From Spiroplasma gladiatoris (GTDB lineage: Bacteria > Bacillota_I > Bacilli_A > Mycoplasmatales > Mycoplasmataceae): a stretch of 64,000 bases of DNA. Shown one piece after another: positions 10,869 to 21,194 of this stretch (the first letter of the stretch is position 1; each line of letters opens with the position of its first letter). Under the pieces are notes generated by a model that was not told the origin of the DNA, searched no databases, and saw nothing but the letters and a program-made list of their open reading frames with translations. Location: NCBI RefSeq assembly GCF_004379335.1, contig NZ_CP038013.1, forward strand, positions 62,001 through 126,000, read 5' to 3'. The translations under genes were made by a program, and so were the position numbers.

Positions 10869-11708
10869 ATGAAGAAATTATTAAGTTTATTAGGAGCAAT
10901 GGGGATGTTAGCATCAACTGGAGCAGTAGCTTCAACTGTTGTATCATGTAAAGCATCAACTGCTGATTTATCAACCATTAAAGGTGATGATTTAAAATTA
11001 AAACCAACTGCAAACACTGAAGCAGCTGCAAAAACAGCTGTAATTGCACAAATTAAAGCAAAATTAAGTAAAACAGTTGTTGAAAAAACAGATATTACTT
11101 TTAGTGATTATAAAGATGCAACATCTGCAGCAGCAGGATCAATCAAAGTTACTGCAGTATCATCAAGTAAAAATGTTAAAGGTAGTGCAACATTTTCATT
11201 AGCATTTTCTGAAGCACCAGCTAAAGCTGAATTGTCAACTGTAATTAAAGTAGTTGAATTAGGAGATATTACAATTGCAGCATCAGATGGAAAACCTACT
11301 GCAGATGAAATTTTAGTTGGTGTTAAAGCTAAAAATACAGAAGCAAAAGATTTAACAGTATCAGATTTTGCAGCATCAGAAATTACAACTAGTGGAGCTA
11401 CTCTTACTGGTGCAGGTGATAAATATCAAGGAACAGTTAAAGTAACTTTCTCAAAAAAAGCAGCATCTAAAGCTGAATTGTCAACTGTAATTAAAGTAGT
11501 TGAATTAGGAAATATTACAATTGCAGCATCAGATGGAAAACCTAATGCAGATGAAATTTTAGTTGGTGTTAAAGCTAAAAATACAGAAGCAAAAGATTTA
11601 ACAGTATCAGATTTTGCAGCATCAGAAATTACAACTAGTGGAGCTACTCTTACTGGTGCAGGTGATAAATATCAAGGAACAGTTAAAGTAACTTTCTCAA
11701 AAGGCTAG
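10869..11708 (+). CDS. Abundant-type surface lipoprotein with tandem repeat, spiralin-like
   Basis: A 279-residue lipoprotein. The leader MKKLLSLLGAMGMLASTGA ends in VVSC (cysteine at about residue 28), very like spiralin-type leaders of Entomoplasmatales. The composition is striking: rich in A, T, S, K and V with almost no aromatic residues, and codon use is strongly biased to GCA, ACA and AAA, suggesting high expression. After one diverged domain (to about residue 117) come two nearly identical 82-residue units starting KAELSTVIKVVELG. Strong ribosome-binding site AAGGAG. The second copy ends after FSKG, short of the full unit. The family assignment to spiralin-like proteins is a pattern judgement. 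Likely role: coat or adhesin-type surface antigen able to change length. Confidence 0.85.
   Translation: MKKLLSLLGAMGMLASTGAVASTVVSCKASTADLSTIKGDDLKLKPTANTEAAAKTAVIAQIKAKLSKTVVEKTDITFSDYKDATSAAAGSIKVTAVSSSKNVKGSATFSLAFSEAPAKAELSTVIKVVELGDITIAASDGKPTADEILVGVKAKNTEAKDLTVSDFAASEITTSGATLTGAGDKYQGTVKVTFSKKAASKAELSTVIKVVELGNITIAASDGKPNADEILVGVKAKNTEAKDLTVSDFAASEITTSGATLTGAGDKYQGTVKVTFSKG
11221..11705 (+). repeat. Two 246-bp tandem copies inside the lipoprotein gene
   Basis: Unit 1 is 11221-11466; unit 2 starts at 11467 and is cut short by the stop. Over the roughly 230 shared bases I see only two substitutions (GGAGAT to GGAAAT, giving D to N, and CCTACT to CCTAAT, giving T to N). The unit is an exact multiple of three, so copy-number change keeps the frame. 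Confidence 0.9.
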
Positions 11709-11741
11709 GATAATTGTTTAAATAATAACTTTATAATATTG

Positions 11742-11797
11742 AATAAATAAATAAAAAAATGTGTTATGTTAACATGTTTTTTTATTTATTTAAAATT
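11742..11797 (+). terminator. Terminator after the spiralin-like lipoprotein
   Basis: Long complementary arms (AAATAAATAAAAAAATGT and ACATGTTTTTTTATTTATTT) with a short loop containing GTTAAC, ending in T-rich DNA. Confidence 0.75.
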
Positions 11798-13228
11798 ATT
11801 AAGAGCGTATATGTATTAATATTAAAAATATTTTGTTGTTATTTCTATCTCTAATCTTGATTATTTATTTAACATAATTTTTAAAACCCCTTATATTAAT
11901 AAATTAGAAAATATAAATTATATTTTATATTTATTTAAATATAATAGTACTTTATTAATATTTACAACTTTAAGTTTTTTCTATATTTTATTATATTAGT
12001 TTTAATGACAATAATATAAATAAAATTTCTACTTAAACTTTTTGTATTTATTTTACTTATGGTTTATTTTCTTTATTAAATAAGCAAATTATACTTATAA
12101 TTAATCATTATTAAATATAGTTTCTAAGTATATATTACGTTAAAAAATATAAAGTTTTGCAAGAAGATTATTTATATAGCAAATTTAAAAATACATAAAT
12201 CAAGTATTCTACATATTAATACTAAAAATTAAATTACAAATAAACATTTTAATCAAAAATTATGTTATATATATAACATTTAATATTCAACATTTAAAAG
12301 AATGAACATTAATTAAGAGGTTTATAGTTACGAATCATTTATTTAAAAAAAATAAAAATAAAAATAGAACTAATGTAATGATTCAAAAAATTAAAAAGTG
12401 CAGAACTTTTAAAAAATTCAAAAATCTATTGAAGTGTTAAAGCAAAAAATGATATATTGCTATAAATAATAAATAAATATAAGAGTAAACATCCTGTTTA
12501 TTGCAGATGTAAGCAATTAATTATTACAACAAATAATTATTATATTTGATGTTATAAAAATAAACCAGAATAATAGTTAAATATAGATATGAGTCTAGTT
12601 TTTGAAATAAAATAAAATTTTTTAAAAAACATTTAGACTTTTGGTTTACATTAATACAAATATTTAAATTTTATTTACTTATTATAATAAAAAATGAATA
12701 GAGAATCAAAAGAAGTTAAAAATATAATACATACCCCAATAATGTTGATAGAAATTGTTCTTTATTTTAAAAAAATAAATTATAAGTTCTGATATTGCGT
12801 ATATACCTTTTAATAAAAAATTTTGCTAATTTAAGGGTATAAACTATTAAAAAGGATTGTTTTATATTTGAATATCATGTAAATTTAAAAAAACTTATAT
12901 TTTTATAGAAATATAAGAAAGTTTTTAATTTCATGACAAGAAATTTCTAAAAAACTTATTATACATCTGATAACTAATATCAATACACCTCTATATTTGT
13001 AAAAGATAAGCTAAAAAAATAATATTATAATATCATTATCAAAGCTTGGTGGTTCTATTGATAATGCAATTTATAGTTTTTATTTTTAAAATATGAGTGA
13101 AAAACAAACGAAAGAAAATCCTTTTAATAAATTAAAAACACGTCTAAAAGTCCTATATTAATTTTATACCTATAAAATAATAATTATTATGTAAAGTGGT
13201 TCACATCATACTCTGTATAGATTTTATT
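11798..13228. other. Gene-poor AT-rich region with decayed sequence
   Basis: I find no credible gene in this 1.4 kb. Short frames include one near 12470-12570 reading YKSKHPVYCRCKQL, then YYIWCYKNKPE, stop: a Cys-rich stretch that might be a relic of a zinc-binding protein. Another at 13093 reads MSEKQTKENPFNKLKTRL before stopping. Two orphan hairpins stand out: CTTATATTT/AAATATAAG at about 12896-12919, and CATTATCAA (13034-13042) with TTGATAATG (13058-13066) around a 15-base loop. The region looks like old decayed coding DNA rather than a functional element. Confidence 0.5.
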
Positions 13229-13234
13229 TAGGGT

Positions 13235-13268
13235 AAAAAAATACTTCAAACAATGAAGTATTTTTATA
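13235..13268 (-). terminator. Terminator of the exonuclease/YigZ operon
   Basis: Arms AAATACTTCA and TGAAGTATTT around a short loop, with A and T runs on both sides, about 45 bases past the stop of the minus-strand exonuclease gene. Confidence 0.75.
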
Positions 13269-13312
13269 AAAAACATAATATATACTTAACAATTTATATA
13301 AATAAAAGCTTA

Positions 13313-14287
13313 TTATTTTTCTTTATTATTTCTTATTATTTTTTCATCAATTTTGATTTCATCTTTTAAGCGAAGTTCCAAGCGTTTTTTTCTCTCTTCA
13401 AGTTGAATTTTAGCTTTTTGTTCAATTACTTTAGTAAATGCTCAAATCTTTTCCCTTTTTAAAAAACCCATAAATCTGATATAGTTAACCCTCAAAGGTT
13501 TAAAATTAACTCTACCTAAGTTAACATCTTTTAAAATTCTAGTAATTTTTTTATTTAATAAAACTTGTTCTTTGCAAGCTTCAAGTTTTGCACGATGTTC
13601 ACCGTTAAATTCATTTAAATTTTTAAAAATATTTTCTACACAACCATATTTTTCAATTAATTTTGTAGCTGTATTAAAATGCATTCCTTTAACACCTTTA
13701 ATATTATCTGAATGATCTCCTAATAAACTCTTCATATCAGGTATTTGTGCAGGTTTACAACCAAATTTTTCAAATACTTCTTCTGCTGTAACTACTTCTT
13801 TTTTAGTTTTTTTAGATTGTTGTGATATTACATTAACATCTTCAGAAATTAATTGATATGTATCTTTATCATTTGAAATAATATCCACTTTATAACCTAG
13901 TTTAACAGCTATTCTTGAAATAGTTCCCATAATATCATCACCTTCAAAAGTATCTTTTTCATATCAAGGGATATTTGCACTTGTTAAAAAATCTCTAACA
14001 ATCTGCATTTGAGGTACCAATTCTCCTGGTGTATCTTTTCGAGTTGCTTTATAAGCTGGATAAATTTGTTTTCTTCAACAATCTTTTCCTACATCAAAAG
14101 TTACAATTATTGTATGATACTCATTAGAATTGATCATTTCTTGAATTTTTGCAACAAAAACATAAACTGCATTTATTAAAATTCCATCTCTATTAATTGC
14201 TACTTTTTTTCTTTTTAACGATCCATAATATCCTTTATGCAAAAGATTATACCCATCAACTATTACTATTTTCTTTTTATCTTCCAT
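13313..14287 (-). CDS. Stand-alone 5'-3' exonuclease (PolA N-terminal domain type)
   Basis: A 324-residue protein equivalent to the flap/5'-3' exonuclease domain of DNA polymerase I, here without any polymerase. It would remove RNA primers and flaps during replication and repair. Visible motifs: IVIVDGYNLLHKGYYG near the start, the arginine-containing YPAYKATRKDTPGE near residue 75, the metal site FEGDDIMGT near 115, ISNDKDTYQLI near 135, and the helix-hairpin-helix region QIPDMKSLLGDHSDNIKGVKG near 180. TGA codons (plus TCA at 14075 and 13442, and one near 13965) are read as Trp. A lysine- and glutamate-rich tail of about 45 residues extends beyond the usual domain. It follows the YigZ gene by 13 bases with AAGGAAGGA as ribosome-binding site. 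Confidence 0.92.
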
Positions 14288-14300
14288 GTGTATTCCTTCC

Positions 14301-14903
14301 TTAAAAATAATCTTGTTTTAAAATATCTATAGAACAATACATATTTAAAACTTTTAAATCATCTATTTTATCAATTTTAAAAGTATAAATGACTTCATTT
14401 TCTTTAAAAAGTTTTTTTAAATCTTTTATTAATAAATTATTAAGATATAAATTAATCTTTTTAATATCAGAAATATTGAATTTTATTTTTACAAGATATA
14501 ATAGTTCTAATACTTTTGTTTTTATATATTTTAATAAATTAATAGCTCCTATACTATAAGCCTTTTGTAAACCACCAACTCCAAGTTTAATACCACCATA
14601 AAATCTAATGCAAAAAATTACAATATTTGTTAAATTATTTACTTTTATTAAGTTTAGCAAGGGTTCTCCCGCTGTTCCGTTTGGTTCGCCATCATTGTTA
14701 TAACCAAACCTAATATTATTATTTATTCCAAACTGAAAAGCTCAACAGTTATGTGTTGCATTACTTTGTTTATATTTTTTGATAAACTCTTCTAACTCGT
14801 TTTCATTGTGTATTTTTGCAATATAGGTGATAAATTTTGACTTTTTAATAGTTTTTTCAAAAATAAATATTTTATTTTCTAACAATATTTTTTGAATAGT
14901 CAT
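14301..14903 (-). CDS. YigZ/IMPACT family protein
   Basis: A 200-residue member of the UPF0029/IMPACT (YigZ, YvyE) family, thought to act in translation regulation. The diagnostic motif DGEPNGTAGEPLL is at about residue 70 and FYGGIKLGVGGLQKAYS at about residue 100. The C-terminal part fits the small second domain of the family. TGA at about 14744 is read as Trp. The start is the ATG at 14903; the downstream exonuclease gene follows after 13 bases, so the two form an operon. Confidence 0.92.
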
Positions 14904-15019
14904 ATATTCACCAAAATTATTTTACTCTCTTTTTTAGAAAAAAGAAAATATTATTATTTTGTCTAAAAAGGATTAATAAAATTTATTTTATAATCTAAAA
15001 AATTCTATTAATATTATTG

Positions 15020-15028
15020 TGTTAAAAT
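15020..15028 (+). promoter_or_regulatory. Probable extended -10 promoter of the GH85 locus
   Basis: TGTTAAAAT, an extended -10 (TG, one base, TAAAAT), lies 73 bases before the ATG at 15102. The same nine bases occur before secA, the second lgt and the glycosyltransferase gene. Confidence 0.4.
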
Positions 15029-15101
15029 TACAAAGATATGTAAATATCAAAAAAAAATAAAAAATAAAAAGAAAATAAAAAAAATTAATATAGGAGGAAA
15101 A

Positions 15102-15854
15102 ATGAAAAAGAAAATATTAGTGTGGTCGCTAATATTTAGTTTTTTTATTTTGGTTATTTCTAATTTTGCAAGTAATGCAAGTTTTTTTGCTAAAAAAGCT
15201 GATAAAAGTTTAGATAATCAAATCAGACAAAAACTAAGAATCGGTGAAAGTTGACCCGTTGAGAGTAAAGAATATTTATCAATATGAGAAAAAATGCATA
15301 GACAAGCAACAAAAGATCTAAATGATATAGTGCAAAAAATAAATAAAAGTTATATGGATAATTATTTAAATTTATTATTTTACTATATTGACAATCCATA
15401 TGTTTGTAATCAAGATTGCGACAACAGAGGTGTGCCTAATTTTGAAATTGAAAAAATTTACAAGGAAGCTTGTGAATCAGAAGATATTCAATTATATGCA
15501 GCACAACTTTTAAAGTCTATATACATTGAAGCAAGAATAAACAAAATAAAAGAAGTAAATTATGCATTAATTGATAATAATGAGTTCCAACCATTATGAA
15601 CTTTAAAATACTTTAATGCAATCATATATTATGAATCAATTAGAGAATGAAATGATAAGTTATGACAAATTGTAGGTTTTGCATTAGACATTAATTTTTA
15701 TACATTTGGAGCTTATGTAAATTCTTGAGAAGAAGGTCCAAGTGCGGAAGATGTTGAAAACTATCCTCCAGACATAAAAGTAAAAGTAAACCCTTTAATG
15801 TTAGAATTTATTGATGATTTATATAATTATGTATTTTTAAATAGAAATATATAA
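15102..15854 (+). CDS. Secreted or membrane-anchored protein of the GH85 locus, unknown function
   Basis: A 250-residue protein with an N-terminal hydrophobic segment (MKKKILVWSLIFSFFILVIS) and no lipobox cysteine, so it is either secreted or anchored by this helix. The mature part is acidic and aromatic, with many Trp encoded by TGA, and a CNQDCDNRG motif near residue 105 holding two close cysteines. I do not recognise a domain. GGAGG precedes the start. It is 11 bases upstream of the permease at 15866 and the first gene of the apparent operon with the endoglycosidase, so it may be an accessory part of that system. Confidence 0.8.
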
Positions 15855-15865
15855 CAAGGAGTGCT

Positions 15866-16720
15866 ATGAAATTTAAAACAAATATTAAAAGTTTTGGAAA
15901 AATATTTACTTTAATTTTTAAAAATATTTTTTTAAACTATAGAACTTATTTTTATACCTTTTTACTTTCGGCTGCTGTTTTTTCAATCTCTTTTGTAGTT
16001 TGATTCAGAAACGCAAATCAAGTAATAATGCCGCCATTTATAATTGCTATCGTTACAAGTTGTACATTTTTTTCATCAGCTTACATAGGTATTGTTGTTG
16101 TTGATTGAAAAAAAAGAAATTATTTAACTAAATTACAAATGGGTTCTATAAACAAAATCAATTTATTAATATCATTATTTTTAATTAATTTATTCATATC
16201 TTTTATTTGTATATTAATTAATATTGCTTTATATAACATATTTAATGCAGTAAATTTAGTAACAATTAATCACAAGGTTTTAAAAAATCTAGATGGATTA
16301 ATTTGATTTTTATATTCAACATTTACTATTTTACTAATACTGTTTTTAACAATTGTTAATCTATTACTTACATCAATTTCAAAAAAAGTACCACTTTCAA
16401 TATTTTTTATACTATTATTTTTGATTTTATCTGTAGGTTTGTCGGATGCAATTGTACAACCAAGTGTAACTAGTGAAAGTAAAGCGCTAATAATATTAGG
16501 ATACTTTAGTCCTGCAAAATACTTTGTATGATTTATTATGCTATTGACATCTTACACACTTTTTGATGTTTATGGTATAACACAAATTATTCCAGATTAT
16601 TTTTACGGTCAAACTTCTCCTTTTATTAATATTTTTCAAACTCTTTTACCAGCATTAGCATTTTTAATTGTTGTTGCTGTTGTATATAAATGAGTATTTA
16701 AATGGGGGTATAAAATATAA
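15866..16720 (+). CDS. ABC-2-type transporter permease subunit
   Basis: A 284-residue integral membrane protein with about six hydrophobic segments, for example FYTFLLSAAVFSISFVVW-like sequence near residue 35, LLISLFLINLFISFICILI near 105, and LPALAFLIVVAVVYKWVF at the end. The order (amphipathic start, paired helices, a FSPAKYF-like loop before the last pair) is typical of ABC-2 exporter permeases. Several TGA codons are read as Trp. The stop TAA overlaps the ATG of the GH85 gene by one base (TAATG), so translation of the two is probably coupled. A second permease follows GH85, and an ATPase lies on the opposite strand. Confidence 0.8.
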
Positions 16721-19413
16721 TGAAAAAGTTATTAAACAGTTTACTTTTAGTATCTGTTCCAGTCACTTTTGCAACTCAATTAATAGGTTGTAATTACACA
16801 AATAAACAAAATGAATTTTTAAGTGGGTTTAAAAACTTTGATTGAAAAAATTCAAAGGATGGAGAAGGTTATGAAGTTGATAGTTACTCAAGTGACTTTG
16901 AATTGGATGCTTCTAATGAAAATATTAAAGATCTAGGTAATATAAAACCTGATAACTATAACAGTTTTCTTGATTATGGGACATTTAACACTGGTTTTAA
17001 ATGATCAAAAGATATAGAAAAACAAGTTTCTACTGGTATACCTTTAAACAAAGGGTTTATGCCCAATGGAAATATGGCTTATGATTTTGGTATAGATACT
17101 CCTGCACAAGCTTATAGAAGATTAAATTCAATTTTAACGTTTGACCCAAGCGTTGATATGGACGCAAAATATAATAAATCTTATCAACCAATTAGAAAAA
17201 GAGATTACCCAGGTGTTAAATATTTAGAAAGCCAAGATGAAAGAATAAAATTTAATCTGCTTTCGTATAATACAAAAGGAGCCTCTACATTTAATAATTC
17301 AATTGTTGGTTCAAAAAACCCTTTTGAAATCACTCAATTAAATTGACAATATAACACTAATTTTGTAGGGTGATCTGGTTCATGATATGAAGGACCAATA
17401 ATTCCACCAGCAGCAGATAATATAGAATCAGCTCACAAAAGTGGAGCTAAAATATTTGGAAATATATTCTTAGATGGTTTTCATGGTTTAACAAAAGAGA
17501 TGTTGACTGACTTTTTGAAAAAAGATGAAAACGGAACCTTTTTAATTGTTGATAAACTAATTCAAATTGCTACATATATGGGATTTGATGGATGATATTT
17601 AAACAATGAAGCAAACGGAAACGATCCAAGTGGTACAGTAATAAATAATAATGATTTATTTGAAATAGTATCAGATTTCAACAAAAAAACTTTATTGTCT
17701 AAAGATGAAGCTACTAAAAATTTAGAAATAATTTATTACAAAAATAATGCAAATTTATATTATGATCAAGATACAAAAAAATATCATGATCAAGATATGG
17801 CCAGAATGGCAACATCAGCTTATAGTGATGGAAATAAAACTAAAATCACAGAAATGCAAGTTAATTTTGGAGTTGGTGCAGGAACATGAGATCAGTTCCT
17901 TAAAGATTATCCAAATTATACTTCTTCAAATGTTTATACAATAATAGATGCTGGTTACAACTCATTTATACACGGTACATTTGATTATAGATTCTTAGCC
18001 TATGCAAATGCTAAAGGAGACTTTGACAAAGATCACTATAGCAGTTTTTCAGGATTCTTTGATGGAGGTTCAGGAAAATTTGGTGAAGCTGTAGACAATA
18101 TCCTAGGAAAAGATGCAGATTACTCTAATCCAAGAACATCATTATTCAAAAATCAAGTTAACGCTTTATTTAATGACATAATTTATAGTGGAACAAATTT
18201 ATTTGTAAGTACAAAAGATAAAGGTTTTGCTGACTATAGCAAAATTAGAAAAAATTTAAAAGACTTCCCAAGCGAAACAATTGTTATTGATCCAAGAATT
18301 CATTGAGATAAAAAAGATTATAAGAAAAACCCAGATTTATTAAAATATATATATAATTACAATACTAAATCTGAAGATGTGTTAGGTTCTGGAAATGGTT
18401 ATAACACAACAAGCTTAGGTATAGGAAATTTAATAAGAGAAAAAACTGTATTTGTTGATGAAAATATAGATAACTCATATTTAACAACAAACTTTTCTAC
18501 AGGAAGTGGTATTAAATTCGTAGAAGATCAAAAAACTATTTTTAATAACTATCCATGACTAAACAGAAGGTTGACAGATGTATTGCCTACATACAAATGA
18601 AGAATATTTGACGTAAATGACTCTGATACTCCACTAAAAATTAATGAGTTTTCAGGTGGTTATGATTATGATGATGTATACAACAAAGGAAATTCTATAG
18701 TTATTGGAAATGGTTTTGACCAAGAAGGAAGAATTATTCCTGCAACTAATTGAGACTTAAGTAAAACTTATGGTTGAGATATTATGGGTACTAATATTAA
18801 AAAAGGTGATAAGAAATTATCATTTGTATATAAAGATGGACTATCAGAAAATTTATCCTCTGATGTTAAGTTCCGTTTAACTTTTGGAGATAAAAATCAA
18901 AAGTTAAATAATGTAGTTGAAAAAGAACCAAGCAGTGTAAAAGAACTGGCAGATGGCTGAAAAGAGATTACACTTGACTTATCAAATGCAAATTTAGCAA
19001 TTAATGAAGGAAATGTATTATCTATGGTAGGGTTAAACATTAAACCTAAGTATAAAGAATTTAAATTTAATGTTGGAGAATTAAAAATTGTAAGTAATAA
19101 TTACGTTGATAATTTTGATGTTACAAAATTTTCAATAACAAATCCAAAAGCTGAATATGTAATTTATAGAAAATATGATGATCAAATAAAAAATAGTATT
19201 AGATTTAACTGAGAGGTAAGCGATATTGATAGTGTTGATTATTTTGAAATATATTTATACAAAAACAACAAATGATATAGAGCTGGTGAGACTACTCAAG
19301 ACATGTATTATTTAAAAAATTTAGATGATGGTAACATCCAAATTGGAGTTAGACCTGTATTTAAATCTAATGGTAAGAAAGGAGAAATTTATAAATTTAA
19401 TGTAAATTTATAA
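16720..19413 (+). CDS. Family 85 endo-beta-N-acetylglucosaminidase lipoprotein
   Basis: An 897-residue lipoprotein: leader MKKLLNSLLLVSVPVTFATQ, lipobox LIGC with cysteine at residue 24. The catalytic module (about residues 80-500) carries the GH85 pattern: an aromatic stretch with IIPPAADNIESAHKSGAKI, then GNIFLDGF, then GFDGWYLNNEANG at residues 288-300. N295 and E297 fit the Asn/Glu pair used by GH85 enzymes such as Endo-A and Endo-M for substrate-assisted cleavage of the chitobiose core of N-glycans. The C-terminal 300 residues look like beta-sandwich, carbohydrate-binding and fibronectin-like domains. Many TGA codons are read as Trp. By inference the enzyme sits on the outer face of the membrane and trims host glycoproteins. 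It is coupled to the upstream permease. Confidence 0.88.
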
Positions 19414-19421
19414 AAAAAAAT

Positions 19422-20258
19422 ATGAACTTTCACAAATTAGACAAAGCTATTAGGTATATGTATAAAATTTCTATTAGATCATTTTATACTTACATATTTA
19501 TGTTTTTAATACCTATTTTATTAGAATTATTTATTTATTTTTACTTATTTAAAAAGAATATTATATCCGATAGAGTTATAGTTACAGGTCCGCTTATTTT
19601 CTTAGTTATTGTTGTAAATTCTTTATTTGTAACTAATATCGTTAGTACTTGAAGAGAAACAATTTTTATTAAACAAATTAAAAACTTTGGAATAAACAAT
19701 TTAACTTTTTTAGTATCTCTATTTATAGTTTATTTAACTTATTCATTAGTTTCGCTTATTGTTATTTCTTGTATATTATTAGGAATTGATACAACTTCAT
19801 ATGATAAAAAAGTTATAAACTTATTTAAAACAATGTTTTCTCAACCTTCAGTACTAATAATTTTTATAGGAATTATTCTAAATATTATTTTAATATTTTG
19901 TATATCTATATTAATTGCTGGATTTTTTAGAAATGTATATTTAATTAACTCATTATTTGCGCTAACTCTGCTATACATTATAATTACAGGAGACTATTTA
20001 ATTGATTATAGTTTCACTCAGAGTTTTGTTTACCAAGTATTCAGTTATTTAAATCCTCAAAAATATATAAATTGAATTTTTTATATATCTTACACAAATT
20101 CATTTAACGGTTCAGCTGAACTATATAAAATTCTTGATAATGTAGATAATTACTTTTCATTTAAAAATATATATGGACCATTATTTAGTTCGCTATTTAT
20201 TATACCAATAGGTGCAGTACTAACTTATATGAGTTTCAATATATCAGTAAAAAAATAA
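19422..20258 (+). CDS. ABC-2-type transporter permease subunit
   Basis: A 278-residue membrane protein with about six hydrophobic segments, including FMFLIPILLELFIYFYLF near residue 30, LIFLVIVVNSLFVTNIVS near 65 and an IIFIGIILNIILIFCISILIAG-type segment near 145. Like the permease at 15866 it has the shape of an ABC-2 exporter subunit, and the two may form a heterodimer. TGA at 19650 and 20073 are read as Trp. It begins 8 bases after the GH85 stop with no strong ribosome-binding site, suggesting coupling to GH85 translation. Confidence 0.8.
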
Positions 20259-20285
20259 AAAAGTCGTTCAAACGACTTTTTTATT
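20257..20285. terminator. Bidirectional terminator between permease and ATPase genes
   Basis: A compact perfect hairpin (AAAAGTCGTT, CAA, ACGACTTTT) with A and T tails, lying between convergent stops at 20258 and 20292. Confidence 0.9.
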
Positions 20286-20291
20286 TTGCTA

Positions 20292-20981
20292 TTATATAGC
20301 GTAATATTCCAATAATCTTTTTCTAAGACTTCCATATTTTTTTTGTATTTCTTTTATAGATATGTCTTCAAAAACTTCTCCGTCTTTTAATAATACAACT
20401 CTATCGCATAGATCTTCAACTTCTTCTGGGATATGAGAAACAATTAATAAAGTTAAATCATTATTTTTCTTATAATTTTTAAAAAAGTTAATTAATTTAA
20501 TTTGCATCTCTAGATCTAAACCGGTAATAAGTTCATCTAATATCAAAATTTGAGGATCGTTAATAACAGACAAAAAACAATTTGCTCTTTGTCTTTCACC
20601 TCCAGATAATGAATCTATTGGCTTTTTGATAAATTTATCTAAGTTAAAAGCATCAACTAAATCTAAAAATTCTTTACTTTTTAAATAACTTTTATTTTTA
20701 TAAAAAGTCACTAAATCTAAAATTTTAGTTCCTGGAGGTCAACTTCCATCTTGAAATTGCATACCCACTCTTACTTTTTCTTTATCATTATTTTCGTTAT
20801 TATGTTCAACAGTTCCACTTGTTGGTTTTAATAGTTTAGCAATAATTTCAACAAGAGTTGTTTTCCCACTACCATTAGATCCTAAAAAAGCTACAGCTTC
20901 TGAATTATTAATAGTTAAGTTTATATCTTTTAAAACTTGTTTTTTTCCATAAAATTTATTTATATCTTTTAGTAAAATCAT
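20292..20981 (-). CDS. ABC transporter ATPase subunit
   Basis: A 229-residue ABC ATPase. Walker A is GSNGSGKTT near residue 35, the Q-loop MQFQDGSW near 75, the signature LSGGERQR near 127, Walker B ILILDEL near 147, and the switch histidine is in LLIVSHIPEE near 183. A TGA (plus TCA at 20739) is read as Trp and joins the two halves. Size and motifs match ABC-2 exporter ATPases. It is convergent with the two permeases of the GH85 locus and separated from them only by a shared terminator, so it is the likely motor, although separately transcribed. A structured leader precedes its ribosome-binding site. Confidence 0.92.
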
Positions 20982-20996
20982 TGATTTCTCCTTGTA

Positions 20997-21039
20997 GGCT
21001 CTCGTATGTCAGCACTCTAGTGAGCCAAATTTAATGCTG
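20997..21039 (-). promoter_or_regulatory. Possible pseudoknot leader of the ABC ATPase mRNA
   Basis: On the minus strand the leader contains, in order, CAGCA (21039-21035), GGCTC (21026-21022), TGCTG (21014-21010) and GAGCC (21001-20997). The first pairs with the third and the second with the fourth, which is an interleaved, pseudoknot-type arrangement. It ends three bases before the AAGGAG that serves the start at 20981. The GC content of these arms stands out against the AT-rich flanks. I do not recognise a known riboswitch class. A plain long hairpin from GGCTC/GAGCC alone is the simpler alternative. Confidence 0.35.
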
Positions 21040-21148
21040 CTATTAAATTATATATTTATAAAAGAAATTTTTCAATATAATAAAAAAAGCAATATTTATT
21101 CTTTTATTTAATGGGAGTTTATATACAAATGTTATATAATTATTTTGT

Positions 21149-21157
21149 TGTTAAAAT
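21149..21157 (+). promoter_or_regulatory. Probable extended -10 of secA
   Basis: TGTTAAAAT lies 38 bases before the secA start. A second candidate, TATAAT at 21135-21140, is close by, so the exact start site is open. Confidence 0.35.
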
Positions 21158-21194
21158 ACTCTAATAAGTTTATAAGAAGGGAAGCTACTACTTA

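Noticed and set aside
11221-11705. CRISPR-like direct repeats
   Set aside because: The repeat is a 246-base coding unit without spacers; no CRISPR array was seen anywhere in the window.
12470-12580. Zinc-finger transposase remnant
   Set aside because: Only a few Cys residues are suggestive; there are no inverted repeats, DDE motif or other transposase sequence, so no mobile element is called.
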